Origin: UBA2377 sp964429385 | GTDB lineage: Bacteria; Verrucomicrobiota; Verrucomicrobiia; Opitutales; Opitutaceae | DNA length: 64,000 nt | NCBI GenBank assembly: GCA_964429385.1 | Contig: CAYSBR010000010.1 | Location: forward strand, 1-64,000 | Reading direction: 5' to 3' | In this document: positions 1-8,112 of the stretch, piece by piece | Position numbering within the stretch: position 1 is the stretch's first letter | Layout of the letters: the number at the start of each line of letters is the position of its first letter | Notes under the pieces: model-generated | What the model was told of the DNA's origin: nothing | What the model saw: only the letters and a program-made list of their open reading frames with translations | The model's database searches: none | Made by a program: the position numbers and the translations under genes

Positions 1-1591
1 CATGGAAGCCGCCAAGATCCGCGCCGGCTACCCCCTCGGCGGCGCCGACATGCTCCGGCGCGCCATGGGCAAAAAGGACGCCGAGGCCATGGCCAAGGAA
101 CGCGTCAAGTTCGTCGAAGGCGCCAAGCGCGTGAACAACATTGATGCCAAGACCGCCGATTCGATCTTCGACATCCTCAACAAATTCGCCGGCTACGGTT
201 TCAACAAATCGCACTCCGCCGCCTACGCCGTCCTCAGCTACCAGACCGGCTACCTCAAGGCCAACTACCCCGTCCAGTTCATGGCCGCCATGCTCAGCTC
301 CGAACTGGGCAACTCCGAGAAGGTCTCCCACTTCATCGCCGAGAGCGAGGCCATGGGCCTCACCGTCCTCGGCCCCGATGTGAACGAGTCCCGTGAGATG
401 TTCACCCCGGTGTTTCGCGGCGCCGACGCGCCGCGAGCCGAGAGTTCAGGGTCAAGAGTTGAGAACAAAACCACTGCGGGAGCATCCGATCCCTCAACCC
501 ACAACCCTCAACCCTCAGCTGCGGATGGCGGCAAGATCCGCTTCGGACTCGCCGGCATCAAAGGCGTCGGCGAACAGGCCGCGCAAAAGATCATCGAAGA
601 ACGTGAGCGCAACGGCCCCTATGCCGACTTTGCCGACTTCATTCGCCGCGGTGATCCCCGCGCCCTCAACAAGCGCGTCCTCGAACACCTCGTGAAGACC
701 GGCGCCTTCGACTTCAGCGGCGCCAGTCGCAAGCAACTCTTCGACGGCATCGACGCCGCGCTCGCCAACGCCTCCGCCGCCGCCCGCGACAAGGCCGCCG
801 GCCAGCACAGCTTCCTCGACATGCTCGCCGAGGATCCCGCGCCCGCCGCCGCAAGAGCTCTCAACGCTCAACCCTCAGCGCTCAACCCGGCGGCGGATTT
901 CACCCCCGCCGAACGCCTGCAATTTGAGAAGGAGCTCCTCGGCTTCTACGTCTCCGGCCACCCGATGAACGTGTATGCCGGGCTCGCCGAGGCCATTGAC
1001 ACCCACACCGTGGACAGCCTCCTGCAACAGACGGACCGCATCGAATTCCGCCTCTGCGGCATCGCCGGCAACATCGCCAAAAAACTCTCGAAGAAGGACA
1101 ACCGCCCCTGGGCCGCCTTCACCCTCGCCACCCGGCAGTCCTCCCTGGCGCTCAACATGTTTGCCGACGCCTACGCCGCCTACGCCGCCAACCTGCTGCC
1201 CGAGCAACCCGTCCTCGTGCAGGGCAATGTCATCGCCGGCAACGACGGCGCCCGCATCAACGTCAAGGAGTGCTACCCCCTCGACAACTTCATCACCGGC
1301 ATCGTGAAGAAGGTGATCTGGATCCTCCGCCCCGATCATCCCAAGACCCCGGCCTTCCTCCGCCTCCTCCGCGAAACCGTGGACAAGCAGGGCGGTGAAA
1401 CCCGCATGGAGTTCGGCTTCCTCTTCGAAGACCGCGTCACCTCCATCGCCGAGGTCAGCACCGCCCTCAGCTGGAAACTCACCGCCCCCGTCTTCCAGGA
1501 ACTCCGCGCCCACCCCGCCGTCGCCGGCGTCCAGCTCGAAACCAAGCCCCTCGAACTGAAACAGGAACGCCGCTGGTCAAAACGCGGTTAA
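1..1591 (+). CDS. dnaE: DNA polymerase III alpha subunit, C-terminal part (5' end outside window)
   Basis: Catalytic subunit of the replicative polymerase. The frame is open at the left edge, so the start, the PHP domain and most of the palm lie upstream; 529 residues are visible from the first in-frame Met. The block KSHSAAYAVLSYQTGYLK is at about residues 70-87, a helix-hairpin-helix (LAGIKGVGEQAAQKI) at about 182-196, KELLGFYVSGHP at about 311-322, and an OB-fold-like stretch at about 345-420. Two linkers, at about residues 146-173 and 285-296, do not look like DnaE and are encoded by repeat DNA (separate entries). Family assignment is very secure; the effect of the insertions is unknown. 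Confidence 0.96.
   Translation, partial: MEAAKIRAGYPLGGADMLRRAMGKKDAEAMAKERVKFVEGAKRVNNIDAKTADSIFDILNKFAGYGFNKSHSAAYAVLSYQTGYLKANYPVQFMAAMLSSELGNSEKVSHFIAESEAMGLTVLGPDVNESREMFTPVFRGADAPRAESSGSRVENKTTAGASDPSTHNPQPSAADGGKIRFGLAGIKGVGEQAAQKIIEERERNGPYADFADFIRRGDPRALNKRVLEHLVKTGAFDFSGASRKQLFDGIDAALANASAAARDKAAGQHSFLDMLAEDPAPAAARALNAQPSALNPAADFTPAERLQFEKELLGFYVSGHPMNVYAGLAEAIDTHTVDSLLQQTDRIEFRLCGIAGNIAKKLSKKDNRPWAAFTLATRQSSLALNMFADAYAAYAANLLPEQPVLVQGNVIAGNDGARINVKECYPLDNFITGIVKKVIWILRPDHPKTPAFLRLLRETVDKQGGETRMEFGFLFEDRVTSIAEVSTALSWKLTAPVFQELRAHPAVAGVQLETKPLELKQERRWSKRG
437..521. repeat. In-frame repeat insertion inside dnaE (copy 1)
   Basis: About 85 bp with imperfectly inverted arms: a left arm of the gagttcagggtcaagagttgag... 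type (first bases agagttcagggtcaagagtt) and a right arm ending ccacaaccctcaaccctcag. It encodes a low-complexity Ser/Thr/Asn/Pro segment just before KIRFGLAGIKGVG, where other DnaE proteins have a short linker. The ctcaaccctcaac-type wording recurs at 854-888 and as the arms of the intergenic element at 39792-39899. Confidence 0.6.
854..888. repeat. In-frame repeat segment inside dnaE (copy 2)
   Basis: A 35-bp stretch built from ctcaac units (ctctcaacgctcaaccctca, then gcgctcaaccc). It encodes RALNAQPSALNP in the linker just before FTPAERLQFEKELLGFYVSGHP. The wording matches the right arm of copy 1 and of the element at 39871-39899. It is read in frame without disturbing the flanking conserved blocks. 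Confidence 0.5.
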
Positions 1592-1623
1592 CACATCGCG
1601 GAAACGGCAGGGCGCATGGCTTT

Positions 1624-1657
1624 CATTCGTGTACCTTCGTATCCATTCGTGGTTAAA
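1624..1657. repeat. Short tandem phrase repeat (ttcgtg type)
   Basis: Three approximate 10-bp units (attcgtgtac, cttcgtatcc, attcgtggtt) follow the dnaE stop. A related phrase precedes the rRNA methyltransferase start at 2202-2237. The rest of the 137-bp gap to 1729 shows nothing else recognisable. Confidence 0.45.
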
Positions 1658-1728
1658 CAGATCGGTCCGGCCCCAACCGCTTCACCTGGACTCAGATAAA
1701 CCGAGCCGACTCATTCGCCCATCCCGCT

Positions 1729-2058
1729 TCATGATTGTTCCACGGGAGCCGGCTTCACCCTGAGCTTGTAATCGGGTCCTGGACGGGGCGGACCGATGAT
1801 CATTTTCATGATGCGGCGCTCCTTGGGCTCCACGACCCGCAGATGAAAAACCGCGACCTTCTTTTCCGGCGCATCCAAGCTGAACCCCGCAAATAACGGC
1901 AGGAGTGGAAACCGGGACACTTCGCGTAGTTTGGCCGCCTGATCCGGCCCTGCTGAGAGCAAGGGAAGCTCCAGTTCTCCTCCCTTGAACAGACCTTCGA
2001 AATTCTGTGCCATCAACGCGGCCGGAAAAAACACCGCCAATAGGGCCAGAGGCTTCAT
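1729..2058 (-). CDS. Small secreted protein of unknown function
   Basis: A 109-residue protein with a clear signal peptide, MKPLALLAVFFPAALMAQ, followed by QNFEG. I place the start at the Met heading this signal peptide; the frame stays open upstream to 2142 but that extension is not protein-like. The mature part has no recognised domain. It contains FPLLPLFAGFSLDAPEKK, a basic stretch with EPKERRIMKMIIG, and a Pro-rich end (PPRPGPDYKLRVKP). It is alone on the minus strand between dnaE and the rRNA methyltransferase and convergent with dnaE. No cysteines or lipobox, so probably periplasmic or exported. Confidence 0.6.
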   Translation of the reverse strand: MKPLALLAVFFPAALMAQNFEGLFKGGELELPLLSAGPDQAAKLREVSRFPLLPLFAGFSLDAPEKKVAVFHLRVVEPKERRIMKMIIGPPRPGPDYKLRVKPAPVEQS

Positions 2059-2201
2059 CACTTTCCGGGACTCCCCTTCTCGAAAAATGTTTCCTCTTTT
2101 TAATCGGAGCCCGAGGGAGTAACCCACGTCACCCCTGATCAATCCGATCCCCGCAAATGGCCCCCCGGTACCGCCGGGTAAATTCGCCCTTTTCCGGGTT
2201 T

Positions 2202-2237
2202 GTCCTTCGCGCCCTTCGCGTCCTTCGTGGTGAAAAC
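2202..2237. repeat. Phrase repeat forming the leader of the rRNA methyltransferase gene
   Basis: Three 9-10-bp units (tccttcgcg, cccttcgcg, tccttcgtgg) plus tgaaaac end directly at the ATG at 2238. The repeat occupies the place where a ribosome-binding site would be expected, and no good Shine-Dalgarno sequence is visible. Confidence 0.5.
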
Positions 2238-3362
2238 ATGTACGATCAAGCCACGTTCACCCATGCCGCCCATATATTGACCGGCCTCACCGCCGGACAG
2301 AGGGCCGACGCGGCCATCCGCGCCTACTTTGAGCAAAGGCGCCATCTCGGGCCGCGTGAACGCCGGGCCATCAGCCGGACCCTGTTCGCCTACTTCCGCT
2401 GGCAGAGCTGGCTCGCGCCGAAGACTTCCGCGCAAAAACGCCTCGAACAGGCCGTCCAGCTGCAGACGCGTTTCAGCGCGGACGAAAAATCCATCAAGGC
2501 CGAGGCCCTCGCCGTCCGCGCTGTACCGGCCTGGATCTGGGACGAACTTGCCCTGCCCTCCCCCGAGGCCAAGGCCGCATGGCTGCGCCAGTTGCAGCGT
2601 GAACCCGCACTCTGGTTGCGCGCCCGCCCCGGCACCGCCGCCGCGCTCGCCAAATCCCTTTTTGCCGCGGAGACCACGCCGCTCTCCCCCGACGCCGTGC
2701 GTTTCACCGGCGCTCAGGATCTTTTCCGCACGGCACAATTTAAGGACGGAGAATTCGAAATCCAGGATCTCGCCTCACAACTGACCGGTCTGGCGTGCGC
2801 CCCCCGGCCCGGCGAAACCTGGTGGGACACCTGCGCCGGCGAAGGCGGCAAGACCCTGCATCTCGCCGATCTCATGCAGAACAAGGGGGTCGTCTGGGCG
2901 ACCGACCGCCACACCGGCCGGTTGGAAACGCTCAAGCGCCGCGCCGCGCGCGCCAAGCTCTTCAACTACCGTGCCACACCTTGGGATGGTTCGGCCAAGC
3001 TGCCCACCAAAGCCAAGTTCGACGGCATTCTCGTGGACGCACCCTGCAGCGGTGTCGGCACCTGGCAGCGCAATCCGCACGCGCGCTGGACCACCACGGC
3101 CGACGACGCGCGCGAACTCGCCACCACCCAGCTCGCGTTGCTCAACCATGTGGCCGGCTCCCTCAAACCCGGAGGCCGGCTCATCTACGCCGTATGCACG
3201 CTCACCCGCAGCGAAACCACCGCCGTGGCCGATGCCTTTGCCGCCGCCCAGCCTGAGCTCACCCCGCTCCCCATCCTTGGCCAAGGCGACCGCGTCACAC
3301 TCTGGCCGCACGACATCAACGCCAACGGCATGTTCATCGCCGCGTGGCGCCGGAAGTCCTGA
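2238..3362 (+). CDS. RsmB/NOP2/Sun-family rRNA cytosine-C5 methyltransferase
   Basis: SAM-dependent 5-methylcytosine methyltransferase acting on rRNA, 374 residues. An N-terminal NusB-like helical region (about 1-130, including RRAISRTLFAYFRWQ) precedes a Rossmann-type domain: SAM-binding WWDTCAGEGGKTLHLADL at about 195-212, the cysteine motif DAPCSGVGTWQRNP near 267-280, and AVCTLTRSET near 317-326, which carries the second active-site Cys. I start at 2238 because upstream in-frame codons fall in repeat DNA. The next gene overlaps its end by 19 bp and encodes another methyltransferase. RsmB itself is the closest match in layout; the exact target base is not proven. Confidence 0.85.
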   Translation: MYDQATFTHAAHILTGLTAGQRADAAIRAYFEQRRHLGPRERRAISRTLFAYFRWQSWLAPKTSAQKRLEQAVQLQTRFSADEKSIKAEALAVRAVPAWIWDELALPSPEAKAAWLRQLQREPALWLRARPGTAAALAKSLFAAETTPLSPDAVRFTGAQDLFRTAQFKDGEFEIQDLASQLTGLACAPRPGETWWDTCAGEGGKTLHLADLMQNKGVVWATDRHTGRLETLKRRAARAKLFNYRATPWDGSAKLPTKAKFDGILVDAPCSGVGTWQRNPHARWTTTADDARELATTQLALLNHVAGSLKPGGRLIYAVCTLTRSETTAVADAFAAAQPELTPLPILGQGDRVTLWPHDINANGMFIAAWRRKS

Positions 3363-4168
3363 GTCCCGCCCCAAAAACCGCAAGCTCCGTCCCCTTGCCC
3401 TCCGCAAGAAAAGTCTCCGGCACCACCGTCCGCGGCGATTTCAACGACCTCACCGCCGTGGTTCACTACACCCGCGCCGCGCGCAAGCTCGGCCTGTGGG
3501 CCTCGGAACGGATCCTGATCGACCGGTTTTTTCCCGACAAGAACGCCCGCCTCATCGAGGCGGGCTGCGGCGCCGGCCGGGTCTGCAGCGCCCTCTGGGA
3601 ACTCGGCTACCGCCACCTCCACGCGTTTGACTTCGCCGAGGAACTGCTCGCCCAGGCCCAGAGCCTCATCATCGAGCGCGAGGCGCAGATTACCCTCTTC
3701 CACGCCGACGCCACGCGCCTGGCGGGATGTCATCTATTAAATGACATCCGGTTTGACGGCGCGCTCTTCATGTTCAACGGGCTCATGCAGATTCCGTTGC
3801 GCCGCAACCGGCGGCGCGCGCTGCGCCAGCTGGCCGCCGTCTGCCGGCCCGGTGCCACGTTTCTGTTCACGACCCACGACCGCGACAGCTCGCCGGAGGA
3901 ACAGGCGCTCTGGCGAATCGAGGCCCGGCGCTGGGCCCGCGGCAAACAGGACCCCATTCTTCGTGAATTCGGCGACCGCTATTTCGAAGAAGAAGGCACC
4001 GGCCGCACCTTCATGCACCTGCCCGACCGCGACGAGATTCTCGCCGACCTGCGCGCCACCGGCTGGGAACACGTCCACGATGTGATGCGCCGCGAGGTCG
4101 CCAGTGAATCCCGCGCCATCCGCGATTTTTCCGACGACTGCCGCTTCTGGGTGGCCAAGCGTCTTTAA
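3344..4168 (+). CDS. Class I SAM-dependent methyltransferase
   Basis: A 274-residue Rossmann-fold methyltransferase. Motif I is LIEAGCGAGRVCSALWELGY at about 69-88, followed by an acidic post-I strand (LHAFDFAEE). ATFLFTTHDRD near 180 matches a motif-IV/VI strand, and WEHVHDVMRREV lies in the C-terminal part. The GTG start at 3344 overlaps the preceding rRNA methyltransferase; no ATG is available before the conserved region. At about residues 128-135 the sequence GCHLLNDI is encoded by a perfect AT-rich palindrome (3725-3749) that looks inserted in frame. Substrate unknown. Confidence 0.8.
   Translation: MAPEVLSPAPKTASSVPLPSARKVSGTTVRGDFNDLTAVVHYTRAARKLGLWASERILIDRFFPDKNARLIEAGCGAGRVCSALWELGYRHLHAFDFAEELLAQAQSLIIEREAQITLFHADATRLAGCHLLNDIRFDGALFMFNGLMQIPLRRNRRRALRQLAAVCRPGATFLFTTHDRDSSPEEQALWRIEARRWARGKQDPILREFGDRYFEEEGTGRTFMHLPDRDEILADLRATGWEHVHDVMRREVASESRAIRDFSDDCRFWVAKRL
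3725..3749. repeat. In-frame perfect palindrome inside a methyltransferase gene
   Basis: Arms ggatgtcat (3725-3733) and atgacatcc (3741-3749) pair exactly around ctattaa. This A+T-rich 25-bp hairpin lies within a very G+C-rich gene and is read through in frame as GCHLLNDI. Confidence 0.65.
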
Positions 4169-4216
4169 AACCGGCCGGAAGGTTGACCACACCGGCAGGC
4201 GACCGACAATACCGTC

Positions 4217-5179
4217 ATGCAACTGCGTCAACTCGGCCAAACCGATCTTCATGTTTCGCCCATTTGTTTCGGCTGCTGGCAGCTGAGTCCGGCGTGGTGG
4301 GGCGACGTTCCCGTCGAGCCTTGGGCCGAGGCGGTGAAGACCGCGCTTGAGCACGGGATCAACTTCATCGACACCGCCGACGCCTACGGCGACGGCCTGG
4401 CCGAAGCCGAACTGGGAAAATTTTTCCAGCGCGAAGGCGTCCGCGATCGTTTTGTGCTCGCGACCAAGTTCTACTGGAATTTCGACGCCAAAAACGGCCG
4501 CCATCCCGACACGACCCGCGACTACATCCTGCGCGCCTGCGAAGCCTCGCTGCGCCGCCTGCAGACCGACCATATCGATCTCTACCAGATCCATGCCTGG
4601 GATCCGCTCACACGGCCCGACGAAGTCGCCGCCGCCTTCGGCCAGTTGCAGCGCGAGGGCAAGGTCCGCTGGTTCGGCGTGAGCAACCTTAACCCGGAGC
4701 AGATGGAACTCTACCGCGGGCACTTCCCCCTCGCAAGTCTCCAGCCTTCCTACAGCCTGGTCGCCCGCGACATCGAGGCCCGCGAACTGCCCTACTGCCT
4801 GAGCCACGGCATCGGCGTGCTCAGCTACTCCCCGCTCTTCCGCGGGCTCCTCGGCGGCCGCTACACCGCGGCCATGAAATTCGACGACCAGCGTTCACAG
4901 ACCCCGCTTTTCCAACCCCAAGGTCTGCAAGCCATTCTCGCCGCCGTGGAGGACGCCAAGCTCATCGCCGCCGAACTCGGACTCACCATGGCCGAACTCG
5001 CCGTGCGGTGGGTGCTCACGCACCCGGCCATCACCAGCGCCATCGCCGGCGTCAAACGCCCCGAGCACATCACCGGCGTGATCAAGGCCGCCGAGGCCCC
5101 GCTCGACCAGGAAACCTGGCACCGCCTCGCCGCGCGCTTTGCGCAAGCGAAGAGCGAAGCGCTCGCGGCCACGAAGTAA
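4217..5179 (+). CDS. Aldo/keto reductase
   Basis: A 320-residue NADPH-dependent oxidoreductase with an (alpha/beta)8 barrel. The tetrad of the superfamily is visible: Asp52 and Tyr57 in FIDTADAYGDG, Lys84 in VLATKFYW, His126 in LYQIHAWDP. The cofactor-binding part near the end reads AVRWVLTHPAITSAIAGVKRPEHI, typical of the YajO/YdjG-like group that accepts varied aldehydes and sugars. It starts 48 bp after the methyltransferase on the same strand. The substrate cannot be read from the sequence. Confidence 0.9.
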   Translation: MQLRQLGQTDLHVSPICFGCWQLSPAWWGDVPVEPWAEAVKTALEHGINFIDTADAYGDGLAEAELGKFFQREGVRDRFVLATKFYWNFDAKNGRHPDTTRDYILRACEASLRRLQTDHIDLYQIHAWDPLTRPDEVAAAFGQLQREGKVRWFGVSNLNPEQMELYRGHFPLASLQPSYSLVARDIEARELPYCLSHGIGVLSYSPLFRGLLGGRYTAAMKFDDQRSQTPLFQPQGLQAILAAVEDAKLIAAELGLTMAELAVRWVLTHPAITSAIAGVKRPEHITGVIKAAEAPLDQETWHRLAARFAQAKSEALAATK

Positions 5180-5228
5180 GCCCTACAATCGCGAGTCTCA
5201 CACCAATCGCCCGATGCCTTTGGACTTT

Positions 5229-5347
5229 GGCCACAGATTGCACGGATGAGCCCAGATAGGATCCTTCTTAATCCGTGCCTATCTGTGCAATCTGTGGCTA
5301 AAAATTCAGCGCCTCGTATTCTGAATCTAAATCCTGAGTGCGTTTGG
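5229..5347 (+). repeat. Structured intergenic repeat, copy A (~119 bp)
   Basis: Runs from ggccacag to gagtgcgtttgg and abuts the stop codon of the PhyH gene at 5350. It contains a long internal inverted repeat (ccacagattgcacggat paired with atccgtg...gtgcaatctgtgg), so it could fold into a strong hairpin. Copy B lies at 9272-9392 in the opposite orientation with closely matching sequence through its whole length. It fills most of the 170-bp gap between two convergent genes and may serve as a terminator. Confidence 0.75.
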
Positions 5348-5349
5348 TA

Positions 5350-6153
5350 TCACGCCGGGACGGCTGCCTTGCTCCAGACGTGCGGGAAATGTTCGCCGCG
5401 GAGGACCTCGCCATCACCGACGGTGACGAACTGCTTCATGCAGTGTTCGCCCGAGGCCACGTAGCGCGTGTCGCCGGTCATGAAGTGCAGCGCGATGGCC
5501 CGGCGCGGGCGACCGCTGGTGTTGGCGTGCGAGCCGTGCCAGGTCAGCGCATGATGATAGTGGACTTCGCCCTTTTTAACCGGGCAGGTGCGCACGGTGA
5601 CTTTGTGCCCTTCAAACTCCGTCGGCACGTCCTTCACAAAATCGCGCCACAGGCGCAGGTCATCCATGTGGTCGCCCCACAGGTGCGAGCCGGGCACCAT
5701 GCTCATGCAGCCATTGTCCACATCCACGTCGTCGAGCGCCACCCAGGCCGTGACCTCGGTCATGGGCCGGATGATCGGCCAGAGCGGCGCATCCTGATGC
5801 CACATGTTCACTCCGCCCTTGGCCGCTGGCTTGTATTGGATCTGGTCATGCCAGATGCGAAGTTCAGTCGCATCGGTGAGCTGGGCGATTTCTTCGCAGA
5901 TCGCCGGGGTGCGGATCAGGCGGGCGAAGGGCGGACTCGCCTCCCAGATGTTGACGATTTGCCAGACGGGCGCGGTTTCGTCGTGCGTGAAATTGTGGCA
6001 GAGCACGGGCTGCGGGATGTCCTTGCGCTCGCGATCCACGATCACGCGCTCGACCTCGGCACGCAGCACATCGACCTCGGCATCGGACAACACCCGGGGA
6101 CCGCGCAGGTAGCCGGTGGACTTGAATTCCTGAACTTGGGCGGGGGTAAGCAT
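5350..6153 (-). CDS. Phytanoyl-CoA dioxygenase (PhyH) family protein
   Basis: A 267-residue Fe(II)/2-oxoglutarate-dependent dioxygenase of the PhyH superfamily. The iron ligands are visible as HQD in NMWHQDAPLW (near residue 118) and a distal His in ALTWHGSHANTSGRPRRA (near 213), whose Arg residues probably bind 2-oxoglutarate. The N-terminus (QVQEFKSTGYLRGPRVLS) is the usual start of the family. An AraC-type gene lies 71 bp upstream on the same strand and is the obvious candidate regulator. The substrate is unknown; bacterial members oxidise small metabolites. Confidence 0.88.
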   Translation of the reverse strand: MLTPAQVQEFKSTGYLRGPRVLSDAEVDVLRAEVERVIVDRERKDIPQPVLCHNFTHDETAPVWQIVNIWEASPPFARLIRTPAICEEIAQLTDATELRIWHDQIQYKPAAKGGVNMWHQDAPLWPIIRPMTEVTAWVALDDVDVDNGCMSMVPGSHLWGDHMDDLRLWRDFVKDVPTEFEGHKVTVRTCPVKKGEVHYHHALTWHGSHANTSGRPRRAIALHFMTGDTRYVASGEHCMKQFVTVGDGEVLRGEHFPHVWSKAAVPA

Positions 6154-6224
6154 GGTTTCGCCAACCTGTCCGCATCCCGGCGTTTGTCAGGCGCGCACTC
6201 TTGGCCGGGACGCGCAGGTGTTGG

Positions 6225-7172
6225 CTATTTTTCCTGCCGGCCCGCAAGCAGTGCCTCCCGGTAGTGTCCGGGGGAAAGTCCGTCGATGCGCCGGAAAACC
6301 TTGCTGAAATGGCTCGTGTCACGAAAGCCCGCCAGAGCTGCGATCTCCTTCACCGAAAGCCGCGCATCGGCCAACAGCCGCCGCGCCTCCTCTACCCGCA
6401 ACCGTCGCAGGTAATCGAGCGGCGGATACCCGGTGATCTCCCGGAACACCGCCTGCAGGCGGCTCGCGCTCAGGCCCGATACCCGTTCCAACGCGGCGTG
6501 ATCAATGCGCCCGGCCAGTTGCGCCCGCATATAGGCGGTCACCTGTTCCACCCGCGCGTGATCCCTTGCCCCCTGCCCCGCCAGCCGCACGCCAGCTTTT
6601 TCGCCCAACAGGCTCAACAAAACTTCGGCCAGCCGGGCGGACGCCAGTGCCGGTCCCAAGACTCCATCAGCCCCATGGGCCGCCACCACGGATTGCAACA
6701 ACCGGCCCAGCCGGTGACCGGCGTAAAGCCGCTGCTGGCGAAGCAAACCGAGCCCATGGGTAAATCGCACCCGAAACGGCCGACGCCCGGCGAGCCCACG
6801 CGCTGAAGCCGGCACCTCCGGCGCAAAATCAAAGTGCACGGCGATATGCTCTCCCGGCTCCTCCAAGGCCAGCTGGAAGGAATGCGGCACAAAGGGCGGT
6901 ATCACCAGAAGGTCGTGGGCGCCCAGCGGCTTCCGTTCCCCGTCGCAGGTCCACTCCCCCCGGCCGCGCATGATCAGTACAATCTCGTAATCCAGAATGA
7001 TGCGCCGGGGAATCTGCAACCCGCCTTCCTGCCGGTGCGCGATGCGCACCACCGGATGCACCTGCTCCGGGCGCAGCGTATGCACCCGCATCGGCGCCAG
7101 CGGACCGGCCGGCGCGGGCCGCTGGATCGCGGCGGCGCTCACAGAACGGGATTTGGCACGAGACGAAGGCAT
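6225..7172 (-). CDS. AraC-family transcriptional regulator
   Basis: A 315-residue regulator. The N-terminal half is a cupin-type sensor (DYEIVLIMRGRGEW, then GAHDLLVIPPFVPHSF). The C-terminal ~100 residues carry the two helix-turn-helix units, ERVSGLSASRLQAVFREITG and SVKEIAALAGFRDTSHFSKV, with FRRIDGLSPGHYRE. The Met at 7172 is preferred to the upstream one at 7208, which is in G+C-rich filler. It sits directly upstream of and co-directional with the PhyH gene, which it probably controls in response to a sugar-like or osmolyte-like ligand (inference). Confidence 0.9.
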   Translation of the reverse strand: MPSSRAKSRSVSAAAIQRPAPAGPLAPMRVHTLRPEQVHPVVRIAHRQEGGLQIPRRIILDYEIVLIMRGRGEWTCDGERKPLGAHDLLVIPPFVPHSFQLALEEPGEHIAVHFDFAPEVPASARGLAGRRPFRVRFTHGLGLLRQQRLYAGHRLGRLLQSVVAAHGADGVLGPALASARLAEVLLSLLGEKAGVRLAGQGARDHARVEQVTAYMRAQLAGRIDHAALERVSGLSASRLQAVFREITGYPPLDYLRRLRVEEARRLLADARLSVKEIAALAGFRDTSHFSKVFRRIDGLSPGHYREALLAGRQEK

Positions 7173-7308
7173 GGCCCGGCAGCGTGACAAACAGCCTCCG
7201 CAACTCAAGCCGGGCGCGCCTGATCCTCCCCTGCCGGCGCAAAATGCCCCGCCACTTTATGCCGCCGGACTTGCCTCCCGGCGCGAGCCGGACAGGCTGC
7301 CACCCTTC

Positions 7309-8112
7309 ATGCTCGCACAAATGACCGACCGCACCTGGCTCTGGCTCGCCGCCGAGTTTTACCTGGCGGGCTTCCTGTTGGGCACCTGGTCCCTGCTGCG
7401 CGGCGGCCGCCCGCTTAACGTCGCGATGTACGGCCTCATCCTCGCCGCCTACGCCATGCAGCTCACCGGGCTCTACCTGCGCGGCATGACGGTCGGTGGA
7501 TGCCCCTTGGGCAACACCTTCGAGCTCTTTCAGTTCACCGCCTGGTCCGCGATCTCGATCTACCTCGTTATCGGAGTCTCTTTCCGCACCAGTCTGCTCG
7601 GCTATTTCACCGCCTGCCTCGCCGCCGCGCTCACGCTGGTCTCGCTGCTGATTCCCGCCTGGGATGCCACCCGCCGCAGCGACCTTTTCGGCGGCAACCC
7701 CTGGATCGAGTTCCACGCGGCGCTGGCGCTTTTCAGCTACGGGGTCTTCGCCCTGCTCGCCCTCACCGCGTTCATGCTGTTGCTGCGCAACTACTCGCTG
7801 AAACACAAGACCCTCGGCGGCTGGTTTTCCTTCCTGCCCTCCCTCTTCGATCTCGACCTGATCAGCGTGAGGCTGCTCGGGCTGGGCGTCGCCCTGCTGT
7901 CCGCCTCCCTCGCTGTCGGCTCCGTTTACTGGCTGCAGGACATCAGCCGCATCGGTGTCGCTCACCTGCTGACGGCCCTCATCTGGGCCGGCTACGCCGC
8001 CACCCTCGCCCTGCGCCTCGCCGGCAGGCTGGTCGCCAAGCGCTTTGCCTGGGCCGGCATTCTGCTGTTTGCGGTCGCGCTGCTGTCGCTCGGCCTCATC
8101 TCCCACGCATGA
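7309..8112 (+). CDS. CcsA/HemX-like integral membrane protein (cytochrome c assembly family)
   Basis: A 267-residue membrane protein with about eight hydrophobic segments, starting WLWLAAEFYLAGFLLG. The region FHAALALFSYGVFALLALTAFMLLL and the ending resemble the CcsA/CcmC/HemX group, which handles haem in cytochrome c maturation or affects haem synthesis. Its TGA overlaps the ATG of hemA, so the two are translationally coupled, an arrangement known for hemX-like genes next to hemA. ATG at 7309 is taken; 7321 is equally possible. The conserved tryptophan-rich WWD motif of full CcsA proteins is not evident, favouring a HemX-like role. Confidence 0.8.
   Translation: MLAQMTDRTWLWLAAEFYLAGFLLGTWSLLRGGRPLNVAMYGLILAAYAMQLTGLYLRGMTVGGCPLGNTFELFQFTAWSAISIYLVIGVSFRTSLLGYFTACLAAALTLVSLLIPAWDATRRSDLFGGNPWIEFHAALALFSYGVFALLALTAFMLLLRNYSLKHKTLGGWFSFLPSLFDLDLISVRLLGLGVALLSASLAVGSVYWLQDISRIGVAHLLTALIWAGYAATLALRLAGRLVAKRFAWAGILLFAVALLSLGLISHA

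Noticed and set aside
7500..8108. N-terminal extension of hemA to 561 codons
   Set aside because: The extension is an out-of-frame reading of the HemX-like gene; the ATG at 8109 gives the standard HemA start with an ATGA overlap.
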